Below, piece by piece: positions 35,649 to 44,121 of a stretch of 64,000 nucleotides of DNA. Each line of letters opens with the position of its first letter. The stretch's first letter is position 1. The notes below the pieces were generated by a model that was given only the letters and a program-made list of their open reading frames with translations, did no database searches and was not told the DNA's origin. Location of the stretch: NCBI RefSeq assembly GCF_018127745.1, contig NZ_CP072333.1:1984001-2048000 (forward strand), written 5' to 3'. Position numbers and translations under genes: made by a program. The DNA is from Porphyromonas sp. oral taxon 275 (lineage in GTDB: Bacteria; Bacteroidota; Bacteroidia; Bacteroidales; Porphyromonadaceae).

Positions 35649-35984
35649 ATGAACGAATATCCCCTCTGCCCCGAATGCGGCGGCCCGCACATCTACTTTG
35701 ACGGCACGACCTACGTGTGCCCCGACTGTTCCAGCGAGTTCGACGTCGAGGCGCTGTCCAGCTCCACGGCTGCCCAAGTATGCAAGGATAGCAACGGCAC
35801 GCCGCTCGCTGATGGCGACGCCGTGACCGTCATCAAGGACCTCAAGGTACGCGGCTCCTCCATGGTCATCAAGCAGGGTACCAAGGTCAAGAGCATCCGC
35901 CTCACCGACAGCCCCGACGAGGTCGAGGGCAAGGTCGATGGCTCCGTCATGGTCCTACGCGCCGAGTTCCTCAAGAAGGGCTAA
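35649..35984 (+). CDS. PhnA/YjdM-family zinc-ribbon protein
   Basis: The protein has 111 residues. The N-terminal zinc ribbon has two Cys pairs (CPECGG at about 8 and CPDCSSEF at about 26). The PhnA domain follows with DSNGTPLADGDAVTVIKDLKVRG, KQGTKVKSIRL and DGSVMVLRAEFLKK. Length and both parts match the family exactly. The name alkylphosphonate utilisation protein is historical; the biochemical role is not established. Own promoter at 35571. Confidence 0.92.
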   Translation: MNEYPLCPECGGPHIYFDGTTYVCPDCSSEFDVEALSSSTAAQVCKDSNGTPLADGDAVTVIKDLKVRGSSMVIKQGTKVKSIRLTDSPDEVEGKVDGSVMVLRAEFLKKG

Positions 35985-36155
35985 GGCCTCCGCTGCCCTC
36001 CGCCCCTCCTCTCCCCCACACCGCTCCTCCCCCTACTTGTCCCCATCCTATCGGCGTAGGTAGCGCTGGACACGATAAGGCTGGGCGACACGTTCTATAT
36101 TAGGAGCCGAGCAGCTCCACAAAAAAGAGCAGCTCTACCCTGCCCTATCCTCTAG

Positions 36156-36195
36156 CTGCACCCCAATGCTGGTCTCCTCGAGCATTGGGGTGCAG
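36156..36195. terminator. 15-bp perfect hairpin between phnA-like gene and glyS
   Basis: CTGCACCCCAATGCT pairs perfectly with AGCATTGGGGTGCAG around a 10-nt loop. There is no T-tract, so termination is not certain. The rest of the 35985-36309 gap holds the glyS promoter and a short tRNA-like stretch at 36233-36255. Confidence 0.55.
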
Positions 36196-36261
36196 GTCAT
36201 ATCTACTGCCCCGACGCACACGCTACCAGAGGCGCGGAGTGGCGCAGTGGTAGAGATTGCG

Positions 36262-36269
36262 TATTTTTG
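36262..36269 (+). promoter_or_regulatory. -7 box of glyS
   Basis: TATTTTTG (TAnnTTTG), 40 bp before the glyS ATG. Confidence 0.7.
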
Positions 36270-36309
36270 CAGTCTACAATAATATATATCAGTATACAGA
36301 GCATCATCG

Positions 36310-37851
36310 ATGGCACAGCAAGAAGACCTCTTCAAGAAGGTAATCGCCCACTGTAAGGAATACGGCTTCGTCTTCCCCTCCTCTGAGATCTATGACGGCC
36401 TCGGCGCTGTCTATGACTACGGTCAGCTGGGGAGCGAACTCAAGAATAACATCAAGCGCTACTGGTGGGAGGCTATGACCCTCCTGGCGCCCAACGTCGT
36501 GGGGATCGACTCCGCGATCTTCATGCACCCCAAGATCTGGAAGGCCTCTGGTCACGTCGACGCCTTCAATGATCCCCTCATCGACAACAAGGACTCGAAG
36601 AAGCGCTACCGCGCTGATGTCCTCATCGAGGACCACCTAGCGAAGATCGAGGAGAAGATCAATAAGGAGGTAGCCAAGGCGGCCAAGAAGTTCGGCGACA
36701 GCTTCGACGAAGCACAGTTCCGCTCTACCAATGGCCGCGTGCTCGAGTACCAGTCCAAGTGGGACGAGATCCACACGCGCTTCGCTGAGGCGATGAACGC
36801 TACCGACCTCGAGGGTCTTCGCCAGATCATCATTGATACGGAGATCGTCTGTCCCATCAGTGGTACGCGCAACTGGACGGAGGTACGTCAGTTCAACCTT
36901 ATGTTCGCCACCGAGATGGGCTCCACGGCTGAGGGCGCGATGAAGGTCTACCTGCGTCCCGAGACGGCACAGGGGATCTTCGTGAACTTCCTTAACGTGC
37001 AGAAGACCGGCCGCATGAAGGTGCCCTTCGGTATCGCCCAGATCGGGAAGGCCTTCCGCAATGAGATCGTCGCCCGCCAGTTCATCTTCCGCATGCGCGA
37101 GTTTGAGCAGATGGAGATGCAGTTCTTCGTTCGCCCAGGCGAGGAGCTCAAGTGGTTCGAGTACTGGAAGGAGCTGCGCCTGCGCTGGCACAAGGCTCTC
37201 GGCCTCGGCGACCAGAAGTACCGCTACCACGACCACGAGAAGCTGGCGCACTACGCCAATGCTGCCACCGACATCGAGTTCGAGATGCCCTTCGGCTTCA
37301 AGGAGGTGGAGGGTATCCACAGCCGTACGGACTTCGACCTGAAGCGCCACGAGGAGTTCAGCGGCAAGAAGATGCAGTACTTCGACCCCGAGCTGGGCGA
37401 GAGCTACACGCCCTATGTCATCGAGACCTCCATCGGGGTGGACCGTATGTTCCTCAGCCTGATGTGCGGCAGCTACGAGGAGGAGGCACTGGAGGGCGGA
37501 GAGAAGCGCAGCGTGCTGCGTCTCCCAGCAGCCCTAGCCCCCGTCAAGCTCGCCATCCTGCCCCTGGTGCGTAAGGACGGCCTCGACACGAAGGCACAGG
37601 AGATCTACGACGAGCTGAAGTTTGACTTCAACTGCCAGCTCGACGAGAAGGACTCCATCGGCAAGCGCTACCGCCGCCAGGATGCCATCGGTACGCCCTT
37701 CTGCGTGACGGTAGACCACCAGACGATGGAGGACGGCACCGTGACGCTCCGTCACCGCGACACGATGCAGCAGGAGCGCATCGCCATCAGTGAGCTCAGC
37801 CGCGTGCTCTACGAGGCTACCTCGCTGAAGAGCCTACTGCGCCGCATCTAA
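36310..37851 (+). CDS. glyS: Glycine--tRNA ligase (dimeric class II)
   Basis: The protein has 513 residues. Class II motif 2 lies in IGKAFRNEIVARQFIFRMREF and motif 3 in IGVDRMFLSLM. The N-terminal FPSSEIYDGLGAVYDYGQLG is diagnostic for the single-chain alpha2 GlyRS rather than the two-subunit form. The C-terminal anticodon-binding domain (LAILPLVRKDGLDTKAQEIYDEL) is complete. It charges tRNA-Gly in the cytoplasm. The next three genes (FKBP lipoprotein, surE, lpxB) follow with gaps of 26-41 bp and may be in the same operon. Confidence 0.97.
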   Translation: MAQQEDLFKKVIAHCKEYGFVFPSSEIYDGLGAVYDYGQLGSELKNNIKRYWWEAMTLLAPNVVGIDSAIFMHPKIWKASGHVDAFNDPLIDNKDSKKRYRADVLIEDHLAKIEEKINKEVAKAAKKFGDSFDEAQFRSTNGRVLEYQSKWDEIHTRFAEAMNATDLEGLRQIIIDTEIVCPISGTRNWTEVRQFNLMFATEMGSTAEGAMKVYLRPETAQGIFVNFLNVQKTGRMKVPFGIAQIGKAFRNEIVARQFIFRMREFEQMEMQFFVRPGEELKWFEYWKELRLRWHKALGLGDQKYRYHDHEKLAHYANAATDIEFEMPFGFKEVEGIHSRTDFDLKRHEEFSGKKMQYFDPELGESYTPYVIETSIGVDRMFLSLMCGSYEEEALEGGEKRSVLRLPAALAPVKLAILPLVRKDGLDTKAQEIYDELKFDFNCQLDEKDSIGKRYRRQDAIGTPFCVTVDHQTMEDGTVTLRHRDTMQQERIAISELSRVLYEATSLKSLLRRI

Positions 37852-37892
37852 GGCCCCCACTACCCATTCCTCACCCTCTAGTCCCGACACCT

Positions 37893-38423
37893 ATGAAGGC
37901 TCAGATCCTTGCCCTGCTCGCCCTAGTGGCCAGCTGTGGCCTCGCTAGCTGTAGCGACACCATCGACACGGCACAGGAGCGCCGCGCCACCAACGAGCGT
38001 AACTTCCTCTCCTTTGCCGACAGTGCAGGCTACGAGAAGGTACACCTGCCTGGCAACTATGCCGACAGCTATGTCTACATCAAGTGGCAGAAGCGCGGCA
38101 CGGGCACCGTGACCCCGGCGCAGAATGACGCCGTCAAGGTACGCTACCGCGGCTACCTGACCAGCGACTGGACGTCGAACTCCCGTAGCGCCCAGCCCGT
38201 CGATCAGGGCAACTGGGATCAGCCCGTCATCAACGACTACAGCCGCGTCAACAGCTATATAGATGGCTTCAAGTACGCCCTGCAGAGCCTCAAGGTCGGG
38301 GACGAGGTCTCCGTCGTCATCCCCTGGTATCTGGGCTATGGCTCGGCGATCACGCGCTACATCCCCTCCTACTCGAGCCTCTTCTTCCATATCAAGCTCG
38401 AGGAGATCAGCACGCCTCTGTAA
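37893..38423 (+). CDS. FKBP-type peptidyl-prolyl isomerase lipoprotein
   Basis: The protein has 176 residues. The lipoprotein signal ends GLASC (about 20). The C-terminal half is an FKBP fold: NDAVKVRYRGYLTSDW, then INSYIDGFKYALQSLKVGDEVSVVIPWYLGYGSA with the characteristic G-x-x-x-A-L-x-x-L-K-x-G-D pattern, and FFHIKLEEI at the end. It is expected to be anchored in the outer or inner membrane and help fold exported proteins. Some active-site aromatic residues of classical FKBP are not obvious, so catalytic activity is uncertain. Confidence 0.85.
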   Translation: MKAQILALLALVASCGLASCSDTIDTAQERRATNERNFLSFADSAGYEKVHLPGNYADSYVYIKWQKRGTGTVTPAQNDAVKVRYRGYLTSDWTSNSRSAQPVDQGNWDQPVINDYSRVNSYIDGFKYALQSLKVGDEVSVVIPWYLGYGSAITRYIPSYSSLFFHIKLEEISTPL

Positions 38424-38453
38424 GGGAGGCGCCCATCAGAGTATATCCCATCT

Positions 38454-39215
38454 ATGCATCTATTGCTTTCCAATGACGATGGCTTCCGCGCCGCAGGCAT
38501 ACAGGAGCTGGCCCAGTCCCTCCTCCACCTCGGCGATGTGACCATCGTCGCCCCTGACGGCCCGCGATCGGGCTTCTCAGGTGCGATCACTACGACCCAG
38601 CCCCTGCGCCTCAAGCATCGTAAGACCGAGGGACGCCTACGCATCTACAGCTGCGAGGGTACGCCCGTGGACTGCGTCAAGCTAGCGCTGAACACGCTCT
38701 TTGCCGACACACGCCCCGACCTCATCATCTCGGGGATCAATCACGGCAGCAATGAGGGCATCTGCGTAGGCTACTCGGGGACGATCGGTGCTGCCCGTGA
38801 GGGCTGCATCTACGGCATTCCCTCGCTGGCCGTATCGCTGGATGACACGGCGTGGTCGCCTGACTTCGCCGATAGCATCGTCTACACGCAGCAGGTCGTC
38901 CAGCTCATGCAGCGTATCCAGCTGCCTCCGCACACCATGCTCTCGCTCAATGTACCCAAGACCAAGCCCCAGGGGCTGAAGGTCTGCGCGCAGAGCGTGG
39001 GGAAGTTCGTTGAGGAGTTCGTCCCCAGCCAGGATGGTAGGGGCAAGGATATCTACTGGATGACAGGCCACCAGCGCCCCGCCTCTAGCGAGGACCGAGG
39101 GGACTGGTACTGGCTGCGTGAGGGCTGGGCGACGCTCACCCCGCTGCAGCTCGACACGACCAACCACGGCTGGATCGACCACCTCGACCAGCTGGCGCAG
39201 CAGGCTGCTGGCTAG
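38454..39215 (+). CDS. surE: 5'/3'-nucleotidase SurE
   Basis: The protein has 253 residues. The N-terminal LLSNDDGFRAAGIQ holds the metal-binding Asp pair, followed by VTIVAPDGPRSGFSGAIT, GTPVDCVKLAL, ISGINHGSNEGICVGYSGTIGAAREG and LNVPKTKPQG. All family blocks are present and the length is normal. SurE dephosphorylates nucleoside 5'- and 3'-monophosphates. It lies 26 bp before lpxB; surE-lpxB adjacency is common in Bacteroidota. Confidence 0.97.
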   Translation: MHLLLSNDDGFRAAGIQELAQSLLHLGDVTIVAPDGPRSGFSGAITTTQPLRLKHRKTEGRLRIYSCEGTPVDCVKLALNTLFADTRPDLIISGINHGSNEGICVGYSGTIGAAREGCIYGIPSLAVSLDDTAWSPDFADSIVYTQQVVQLMQRIQLPPHTMLSLNVPKTKPQGLKVCAQSVGKFVEEFVPSQDGRGKDIYWMTGHQRPASSEDRGDWYWLREGWATLTPLQLDTTNHGWIDHLDQLAQQAAG

Positions 39216-39241
39216 CTCCGTGACCTAGACGAAGCCCCAGC

Positions 39242-40369
39242 ATGCGCTACTTCCTAGTCGCAGGCGAAGCCTCTGGAGACCTACATGCCTCAGCGCTCAT
39301 CCGAGCTCTGAAGGCCGAGGATCCAGAGGCTTCGTTTGCCTTTATGGGTGGGGATAAGATGGCTGCGGCCGCAGGCATTCCTCCCGTCGTCCACTACCGA
39401 GAAGTAGCCTTCATGGGCGTGGTGAGCGTCCTGAAGAACTACCGCACCATACGCCGACGCGCCGAGCGCGTGCAGGAGGCCCTGCGTGCCTTCGCCCCCG
39501 ATGTGGTCATCCCGGTGGACTTCGCCGACTTCAACATCCGCTACATCCTCCCGCTGGCCCAGGAGCTAGCTATTCCCAGCGTCTACTACATCCTGCCCAA
39601 GCTCTGGGCCTGGCGTGCTGGGCGTATCAAGCAGCTCCGCCGCTACCTCAGCCACGCCCTCTCGATCCTGCCCTTCGAGGTGGACTACTTCCGCCAGCAG
39701 GGCCTCTCGGTGAGCTACGTGGGCAATCCTTGCGTCGATGCCCAGCTGAGCTATGAGGCCGAGCACCCCGAGCCTATAGCGCGCGAGGCTGACCTCCTGG
39801 CACTCCTCCCCGGCAGCCGTAAGGCCGAGCTACGGGAGAACCTCCCCCTGATGCTCCAGGCCGCTGAGGCGCACCTCGAGGCCGGTGGACGCGTGGCCCT
39901 AGCCGCCGCGCCCGGGATGACGGAGGCGGACTACGCCCCTTACCTCAGTGCTTATCCCCAGGTGGAACTCGTCTGGGGGGATAGCTACGGACTGATGCGC
40001 CGTGCCGCACGCGCAGCTGTCACCTCGGGGACGGCCACGCTAGAGACGGCGCTCGCGGGCTGCCCGCTCGTGGTATGCTACGGCATGGGCGGACGCAGGG
40101 CGCTGCGCTGGATCTTCGAGCACTGCTTCCGCGTGCGCTACGTCTCGCTGGTCAACCTCATCCTCGACCGCCTAGCCGTGCCTGAGCTCCTAGGGGATAA
40201 GCTCAGCGCAGCCACGCTCCGCCACCAGCTGGAGCTCCTCGAGGAGGGGCAGCCCGCCCGTCGGGCACAGCTGGAGGCCTTCGCCGAGCTCAGCGCACGG
40301 CTCGGCCGCAGCTACTCGGCCCCACGTGCCGCCCGTGCGCTCCTCGAGCAGCTCCAGCAGCAGCGCTAG
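39242..40369 (+). CDS. lpxB: Lipid-A-disaccharide synthase
   Basis: The protein has 375 residues of the GT19 family. Signatures are YFLVAGEASGDLHASALIRAL at the start, FAFMGGDKMAAAAGI, DVVIPVDFADFNIRYILPLA, YYILPKLWAWRAGRIKQLRRY, VGNPCVD, LLPGSRKAELRENLPLM and SGTATLETALAGCPLVVCY. It joins UDP-diacylglucosamine and lipid X into the lipid A backbone at the inner membrane. Together with the phosphoethanolamine-transferase-like gene at 44585 it points to ordinary lipid A synthesis and modification. Confidence 0.97.
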   Translation: MRYFLVAGEASGDLHASALIRALKAEDPEASFAFMGGDKMAAAAGIPPVVHYREVAFMGVVSVLKNYRTIRRRAERVQEALRAFAPDVVIPVDFADFNIRYILPLAQELAIPSVYYILPKLWAWRAGRIKQLRRYLSHALSILPFEVDYFRQQGLSVSYVGNPCVDAQLSYEAEHPEPIAREADLLALLPGSRKAELRENLPLMLQAAEAHLEAGGRVALAAAPGMTEADYAPYLSAYPQVELVWGDSYGLMRRAARAAVTSGTATLETALAGCPLVVCYGMGGRRALRWIFEHCFRVRYVSLVNLILDRLAVPELLGDKLSAATLRHQLELLEEGQPARRAQLEAFAELSARLGRSYSAPRAARALLEQLQQQR

Positions 40370-40401
40370 CCCCTCGCCTCAGCCGTGTACATCCCTGGGA
40401 T

Positions 40402-40690
40402 AAGCTGGGGATAGCCCGAGGATAAGCGAGGGATAAATCTAGGGGCACTCGTGGACGACTTCGAGCCCCCCTCCCCCTGCCTTCGCCCCCCTGTAGATAA
40501 GCCCCCGAGCTATACACCAGCTGTACACTTAGGGCCTTCGCCTAAAAGGAGGCCCAAGCCTCCCCAAGGCGTGGATGAAGCTCCAGACTAAGCCATCGGG
40601 CAGCTCTAGCTAAGGGCCTTAGCCCTGTGGGCAGTCTGTGGGCAAGCTCCCTCAAGCCTAGGGATAAGCCTGAGGAGGGGCGGAGCGAAC
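40402..40690. repeat. Degenerate 22-bp-phased intergenic region
   Basis: AAGC occurs at 40402, 40424, 40556, 40578, 40644 and 40666, all in the same 22-bp phase, often as GGATAAGC. Units between them have lost the motif but fit the spacing. Three other AAGC copies are out of phase, so the signal is weaker than in the clear arrays. The 40370-40848 gap holds nothing else I can support apart from an AT-rich stretch at 40730-40800. Confidence 0.5.
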
Positions 40691-40848
40691 TGGAAAAGCG
40701 CTTGGAGGCTTACCCACCTGTCCACGGCGTATAATATACATAGTAGATAAAGAGAAATAAGATCTAATTACTCTAAGACTATAAAAATAATAAGGACGGG
40801 GATAAGCCCCCGCCCTCGTCGCAGAGTGAGCCCACAGCCGATACAATT

Positions 40849-41661
40849 ATGAGAATACTAGCACTAGACATCGACGGTACCCTCATCACCAGCCAGCACG
40901 TGCTGACCGAGCCCGTACGTAGCGCCCTCATCCGCGCCCAGCGCGACTATGATATACGCATTGCCCTAGCTTCGGGCCGCCCTACAGCCGCGCTGGGGCA
41001 TCTAGCGGCGGAGCTGGAGCTGAAGACCTACGGCGGCTACCTGCTGCCCTTCAACGGCGGCAAGCTCATCGCAGCCGCCACGGGCGAGGTGCTCAGCGAG
41101 ACCGTGCTGGATGCTGACCTTATCCCCCAGCTCTATGATCTCACGCAGCGCTACGATCTCAACATCCTCTCCTACACCGAGGATACCATCCTCAGCGAGC
41201 GCTCCGACGACCCCTACGCGGTCAAGGAGATCGACATCACGGGCATGGCGCTGGAGGTCGTGCCCGACTTCCGTGCCCTCTCGGCGCTGAAGCTGCCCAA
41301 GTGTCTGGCCGTCGGGCCCAAGGATAAGCTCATCCCCCTCGAGGCCGAGGCGAAGGCACTGCTCGGTGAGCGTATCGACGCCTTCCGCTCCAGCGATTTC
41401 TTCCTCGAGCTTGTGCCTAAGGGCATTGACAAGGGCGCCACGCTTGGGCGCCTGCTGGAGCTGCTGGGGCTCACGCCCGAGGCGCTCATCGCCATGGGGG
41501 ATAACTACAATGACCTCGGCATGCTACGCCTAGCGGGGACGAGTGTCGCCATGGGCAATGCCCCCGAGGACATCAAGGCCGTGGCGAGCTACGTCACATG
41601 CACCAATAACGAGGACGGCGTCGCCTACGCCCTCGAGGAGCTCGTCTTCGCCCGCTCCTAG
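40849..41661 (+). CDS. Cof-type HAD phosphatase
   Basis: The protein has 270 residues. HAD motif I is LALDIDGTLI (nucleophile Asp at 7), motif II is ALASGR (about 43), the conserved Lys lies in VPKGIDKGATLG, and motif III is IAMGDNYNDLGMLRLAGTSVAMGNA. The C2B cap places it in the Cof/YidA group, which dephosphorylates sugar phosphates, flavin nucleotides or related small molecules; the exact substrate is unknown. It has its own strong terminator and is monocistronic. Confidence 0.92.
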   Translation: MRILALDIDGTLITSQHVLTEPVRSALIRAQRDYDIRIALASGRPTAALGHLAAELELKTYGGYLLPFNGGKLIAAATGEVLSETVLDADLIPQLYDLTQRYDLNILSYTEDTILSERSDDPYAVKEIDITGMALEVVPDFRALSALKLPKCLAVGPKDKLIPLEAEAKALLGERIDAFRSSDFFLELVPKGIDKGATLGRLLELLGLTPEALIAMGDNYNDLGMLRLAGTSVAMGNAPEDIKAVASYVTCTNNEDGVAYALEELVFARS

Positions 41662-41725
41662 CCTTCCCCTCCTCTACTGCTAAGCCTCGCCTCCCCAGCT
41701 CTTCGGCAGGCTCCACCCCTCTAAG

Positions 41726-41778
41726 GACAGCGCTCCCCCGACTAGCAGCTTCGCTAGCAGGGGGAGCGCTGTCTTTTT
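41726..41778 (+). terminator. Terminator of the HAD phosphatase gene
   Basis: A 14-bp perfect stem (GACAGCGCTCCCCC with GGGGGAGCGCTGTC) enclosing a second small stem (CTAGC/GCTAG), then TTTTT. Confidence 0.92.
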
Positions 41779-41892
41779 GCCTTTAGCGCGCTGTTCTTTC
41801 TCCTTCAGTCTGCTATCTCTTTTCCTTTATATAGATGGGGACAAAGCCCCACGAAGGGCGCGCGGCGTGCTACCGCTAGGGCTGCCCTTCCG

Positions 41893-41980
41893 TGACTGAT
41901 ACCCATCAGAGGTCTGAGGGCTACCAGTCAGGCCGCCGAGGGATAGCCTTCAGCGGGCTGATGGATATCAGTCAGCACCC
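41893..41980. repeat. 22-bp tandem array, GC type, 4 units
   Basis: Units start at 41893, 41915, 41937 and 41959. Cores are TGACTGATACCCATCA, TGAGGGCTACCAGTCA, CGAGGGATAGCCTTCA and TGATGGATATCAGTCA. It lies in the 0.47-kb gap between the HAD gene and ridA. The gap also holds the terminator and ridA promoter, and nothing else visible. Confidence 0.9.
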
Positions 41981-42096
41981 CTAGGTATAGGGCGCAGTGC
42001 CGTGACTGGCGGCAGGAGCAAGCCCAGTTGGCTGCTGCCTGCCCTCGCTCCTAGAGGCTGGGAGCTCGGGCGCCCAGCAGTCGGGCTGAATTGCGT

Positions 42097-42104
42097 ATCT
42101 TTGT
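42097..42104 (+). promoter_or_regulatory. -7 box of ridA
   Basis: TATCTTTG (TAnnTTTG), 25 bp before the ridA ATG. Confidence 0.7.
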
Positions 42105-42129
42105 ACACCTATAGTAACAAGATACAGCA

Positions 42130-42507
42130 ATGAAGAAGATCATCGCCACGGACAAGGCGCCTGCCGCCATCGGTCCCTACAGCCAGGCTGTACTCCTCGA
42201 CGATACGCTCTATGCCTCCGGGCAGCTCGGCATCGACCCCAGCACGGGTGACTTCCCCGAGGGGATCACGGCACAGACGGAGCAGAGCTTCCGTAACATC
42301 CATGCCATCCTCGCTGAGGCAGGCATGACGATTGATGATGTGGTCAAGACGACTTGTTTCCTGGCCGATATGGGCGACTTCGCAGCAATGAATGCTGTCT
42401 ACGAGCGCCAGTTCACGGGCAGCTTCCCCGCCCGCTCCGCAGTCGCTGTCAAGACGCTGCCCAAGAACGGGCTCGTTGAGATCGAGATCATTGCACGCAA
42501 GGGCTAA
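42130..42507 (+). CDS. ridA: RidA-family enamine/imine deaminase
   Basis: The protein has 125 residues of the YjgF/YER057c/UK114 fold: MKKIIATDKAPAAIGPYSQAV at the start, ASGQLGIDP, TEQSFRNIHAILAEAGMTIDDVVKTTCFL, and the substrate-binding Arg in FPARSAVAVKTLPKNGLVEIE near the end. RidA hydrolyses reactive 2-aminoacrylate-type imines made by PLP enzymes. Length is normal. Confidence 0.96.
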   Translation: MKKIIATDKAPAAIGPYSQAVLLDDTLYASGQLGIDPSTGDFPEGITAQTEQSFRNIHAILAEAGMTIDDVVKTTCFLADMGDFAAMNAVYERQFTGSFPARSAVAVKTLPKNGLVEIEIIARKG

Positions 42508-42557
42508 GGGAGCCCTCTGCCCGTCCTTCGTCGTATTCATTTAATCAAGGGAATCCA

Positions 42558-43547
42558 ATGGAAACAGTCGTTAGTGGTATCCGCCCGACAGGCAACCTAC
42601 ATCTAGGTAATTACTTCGGTGCTGTACGCGCCTTCGTCGAGATGCAGCAGCAGTACAATTGCTACTTCTTCATCGCAGACTGGCACTCGCTGACGACCCA
42701 CCCCCATCCCGATGACATCATACGCTCGACCAATACGATCCTAGCCGAGTACCTCGCCTGCGGCATCGATCCCGAGCAGGCGACCATCTACGTGCAGAGC
42801 GATGTGCGTGAGGTGCTGGAGCTCTACCTCTACCTCAATATGAACGCCTACCTCGGGGAGCTGGAGCGTACGACCTCCTTCAAGGACAAGGCCCGCCAGC
42901 AGCCCGACAACGTCAATGCGGGGCTCTTGACCTACCCCTCCCTCATGGCGGCCGACATCCTCATGCACAAGGCAGTCAAGGTGCCCGTAGGCAAGGATCA
43001 GGAGCAGAACATGGAGATGGCGCGCAAGTTCGCCCGCCGCTTCAACACCATCTACGGCGTGGACTTCTTCACCGAGCCGCAGTCCTTCAGCCTCGGGGCT
43101 AAGGCGCTCAAGGTCCCTGGCCTCGATGGCTCGGGCAAGATGGGTAAGAGTGAGGGCAACGCTATCTACCTCATCGACGACGAGAAGACCATATCCAAGA
43201 AGGTCATGCGCGCCGTCACCGACAGCGGCCCCACCGAGCCCAACAGCGAGAAGCCCGAGGCGATACAGAACCTCTTCACCCTGATGGAGATCGTCTCCAC
43301 GCCCGAGGTCTACCAGCACTACGACGCGCTCTACAAGGACTGCGCCATCCGCTACGGGGATATGAAGAAGCAGCTGGCCGCCGATATCAATGCCTTCTGC
43401 GCCCCCATCCGCGAGCGTATCCTCGACATCAGTGGGGATAAGGAGCTGCTGGCACGTGTGGCCCGTCTCGGCGCGGAGAAGGCCCGCGAATCGGCTGCAC
43501 GCACCATCGACGAGGTGCGCCACATCATAGGCTTCCGCCCCCGCTAG
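42558..43547 (+). CDS. trpS: Tryptophan--tRNA ligase
   Basis: The protein has 329 residues, a class I synthetase. The HIGH motif appears as PTGNLHLGNYFGA (about 10-22) and KMSKS as KMGKSEGN (about 195). Tryptophan-pocket segments ERTTSFKDKARQ, GLLTYPSLMAADILMHKA and VPVGKDQEQNMEMAR are present. Length is standard. It follows ridA by 50 bp and may be cotranscribed with it. Confidence 0.97.
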   Translation: METVVSGIRPTGNLHLGNYFGAVRAFVEMQQQYNCYFFIADWHSLTTHPHPDDIIRSTNTILAEYLACGIDPEQATIYVQSDVREVLELYLYLNMNAYLGELERTTSFKDKARQQPDNVNAGLLTYPSLMAADILMHKAVKVPVGKDQEQNMEMARKFARRFNTIYGVDFFTEPQSFSLGAKALKVPGLDGSGKMGKSEGNAIYLIDDEKTISKKVMRAVTDSGPTEPNSEKPEAIQNLFTLMEIVSTPEVYQHYDALYKDCAIRYGDMKKQLAADINAFCAPIRERILDISGDKELLARVARLGAEKARESAARTIDEVRHIIGFRPR

Positions 43548-43605
43548 AGCAAGCGGATCCCTCCCCTCCCACCTAAGTAATCACACTCATCACATAATAC
43601 TCCTC

Positions 43606-43998
43606 ATGGAATTAGTAGGAAGAATCGTCCAAATCCTCCCCCTTCGTACGGGGACGTCTAAGGCAGGCAACCCCTGGAAGGTACAGGAATACATCCTCGA
43701 GACCCTCGGCACGCAGTACCCCCGCAAGGTATGCTTCGAGCTCTTCGGGGACAACGTAGACAAGTTCCCCATGCAGATCGGGCAGGACGTCACGGTATCG
43801 ATCGACATCGAGAGCCGCGAGTTCAACGGGCGCTGGTACACCAGCATCCGCGCCTGGAATGTCGTGCAGGGCGTCGCCGCCCCTGGCGTAGTAGCTCCCG
43901 CTGCTGCTAGCTATGCCGCGCCCCAGCCTCCCGCTCAGCCCGCGGCACCTGCACAGCCTGCAGCGCCTGTCTCGGCAGCCGACGACCTACCCTTCTAG
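43606..43998 (+). CDS. DUF3127 OB-fold-like protein with SSB-like tail
   Basis: The protein has 130 residues. The first 85 match DUF3127 (VGRIVQILPLRTGTSKAGNP, YPRKVCFELFGDNVDKF, VSIDIESREFNGRWYTSIRAW), an OB-fold-like domain common in Bacteroidota. An Ala/Pro-rich linker follows (about 90-122) and then the terminal residues ADDLPF. This copies the layout of single-stranded DNA-binding protein: OB domain, flexible linker, acidic-hydrophobic tip. The family is uncharacterised; a role in nucleic-acid transactions is inference. A terminator hairpin follows. Confidence 0.85.
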   Translation: MELVGRIVQILPLRTGTSKAGNPWKVQEYILETLGTQYPRKVCFELFGDNVDKFPMQIGQDVTVSIDIESREFNGRWYTSIRAWNVVQGVAAPGVVAPAAASYAAPQPPAQPAAPAQPAAPVSAADDLPF

Positions 43999-44039
43999 CC
44001 CCTCCGCCCTTGAGCGAACCTAGCTAGATCAAAGTAAGC

Positions 44040-44088
44040 GAGCGTATGCTGTGCCCCGTCCGTGGGCTACAGCATACGCTCTTCCTTT
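44040..44088 (+). terminator. Terminator of the DUF3127 gene
   Basis: A 13-bp perfect stem (GAGCGTATGCTGT with ACAGCATACGCTC) is followed by TTCCTTT. Confidence 0.85.
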
Positions 44089-44121
44089 ATTCTCAGACCC
44101 TTCATCCACCCGCCTCCCCCT

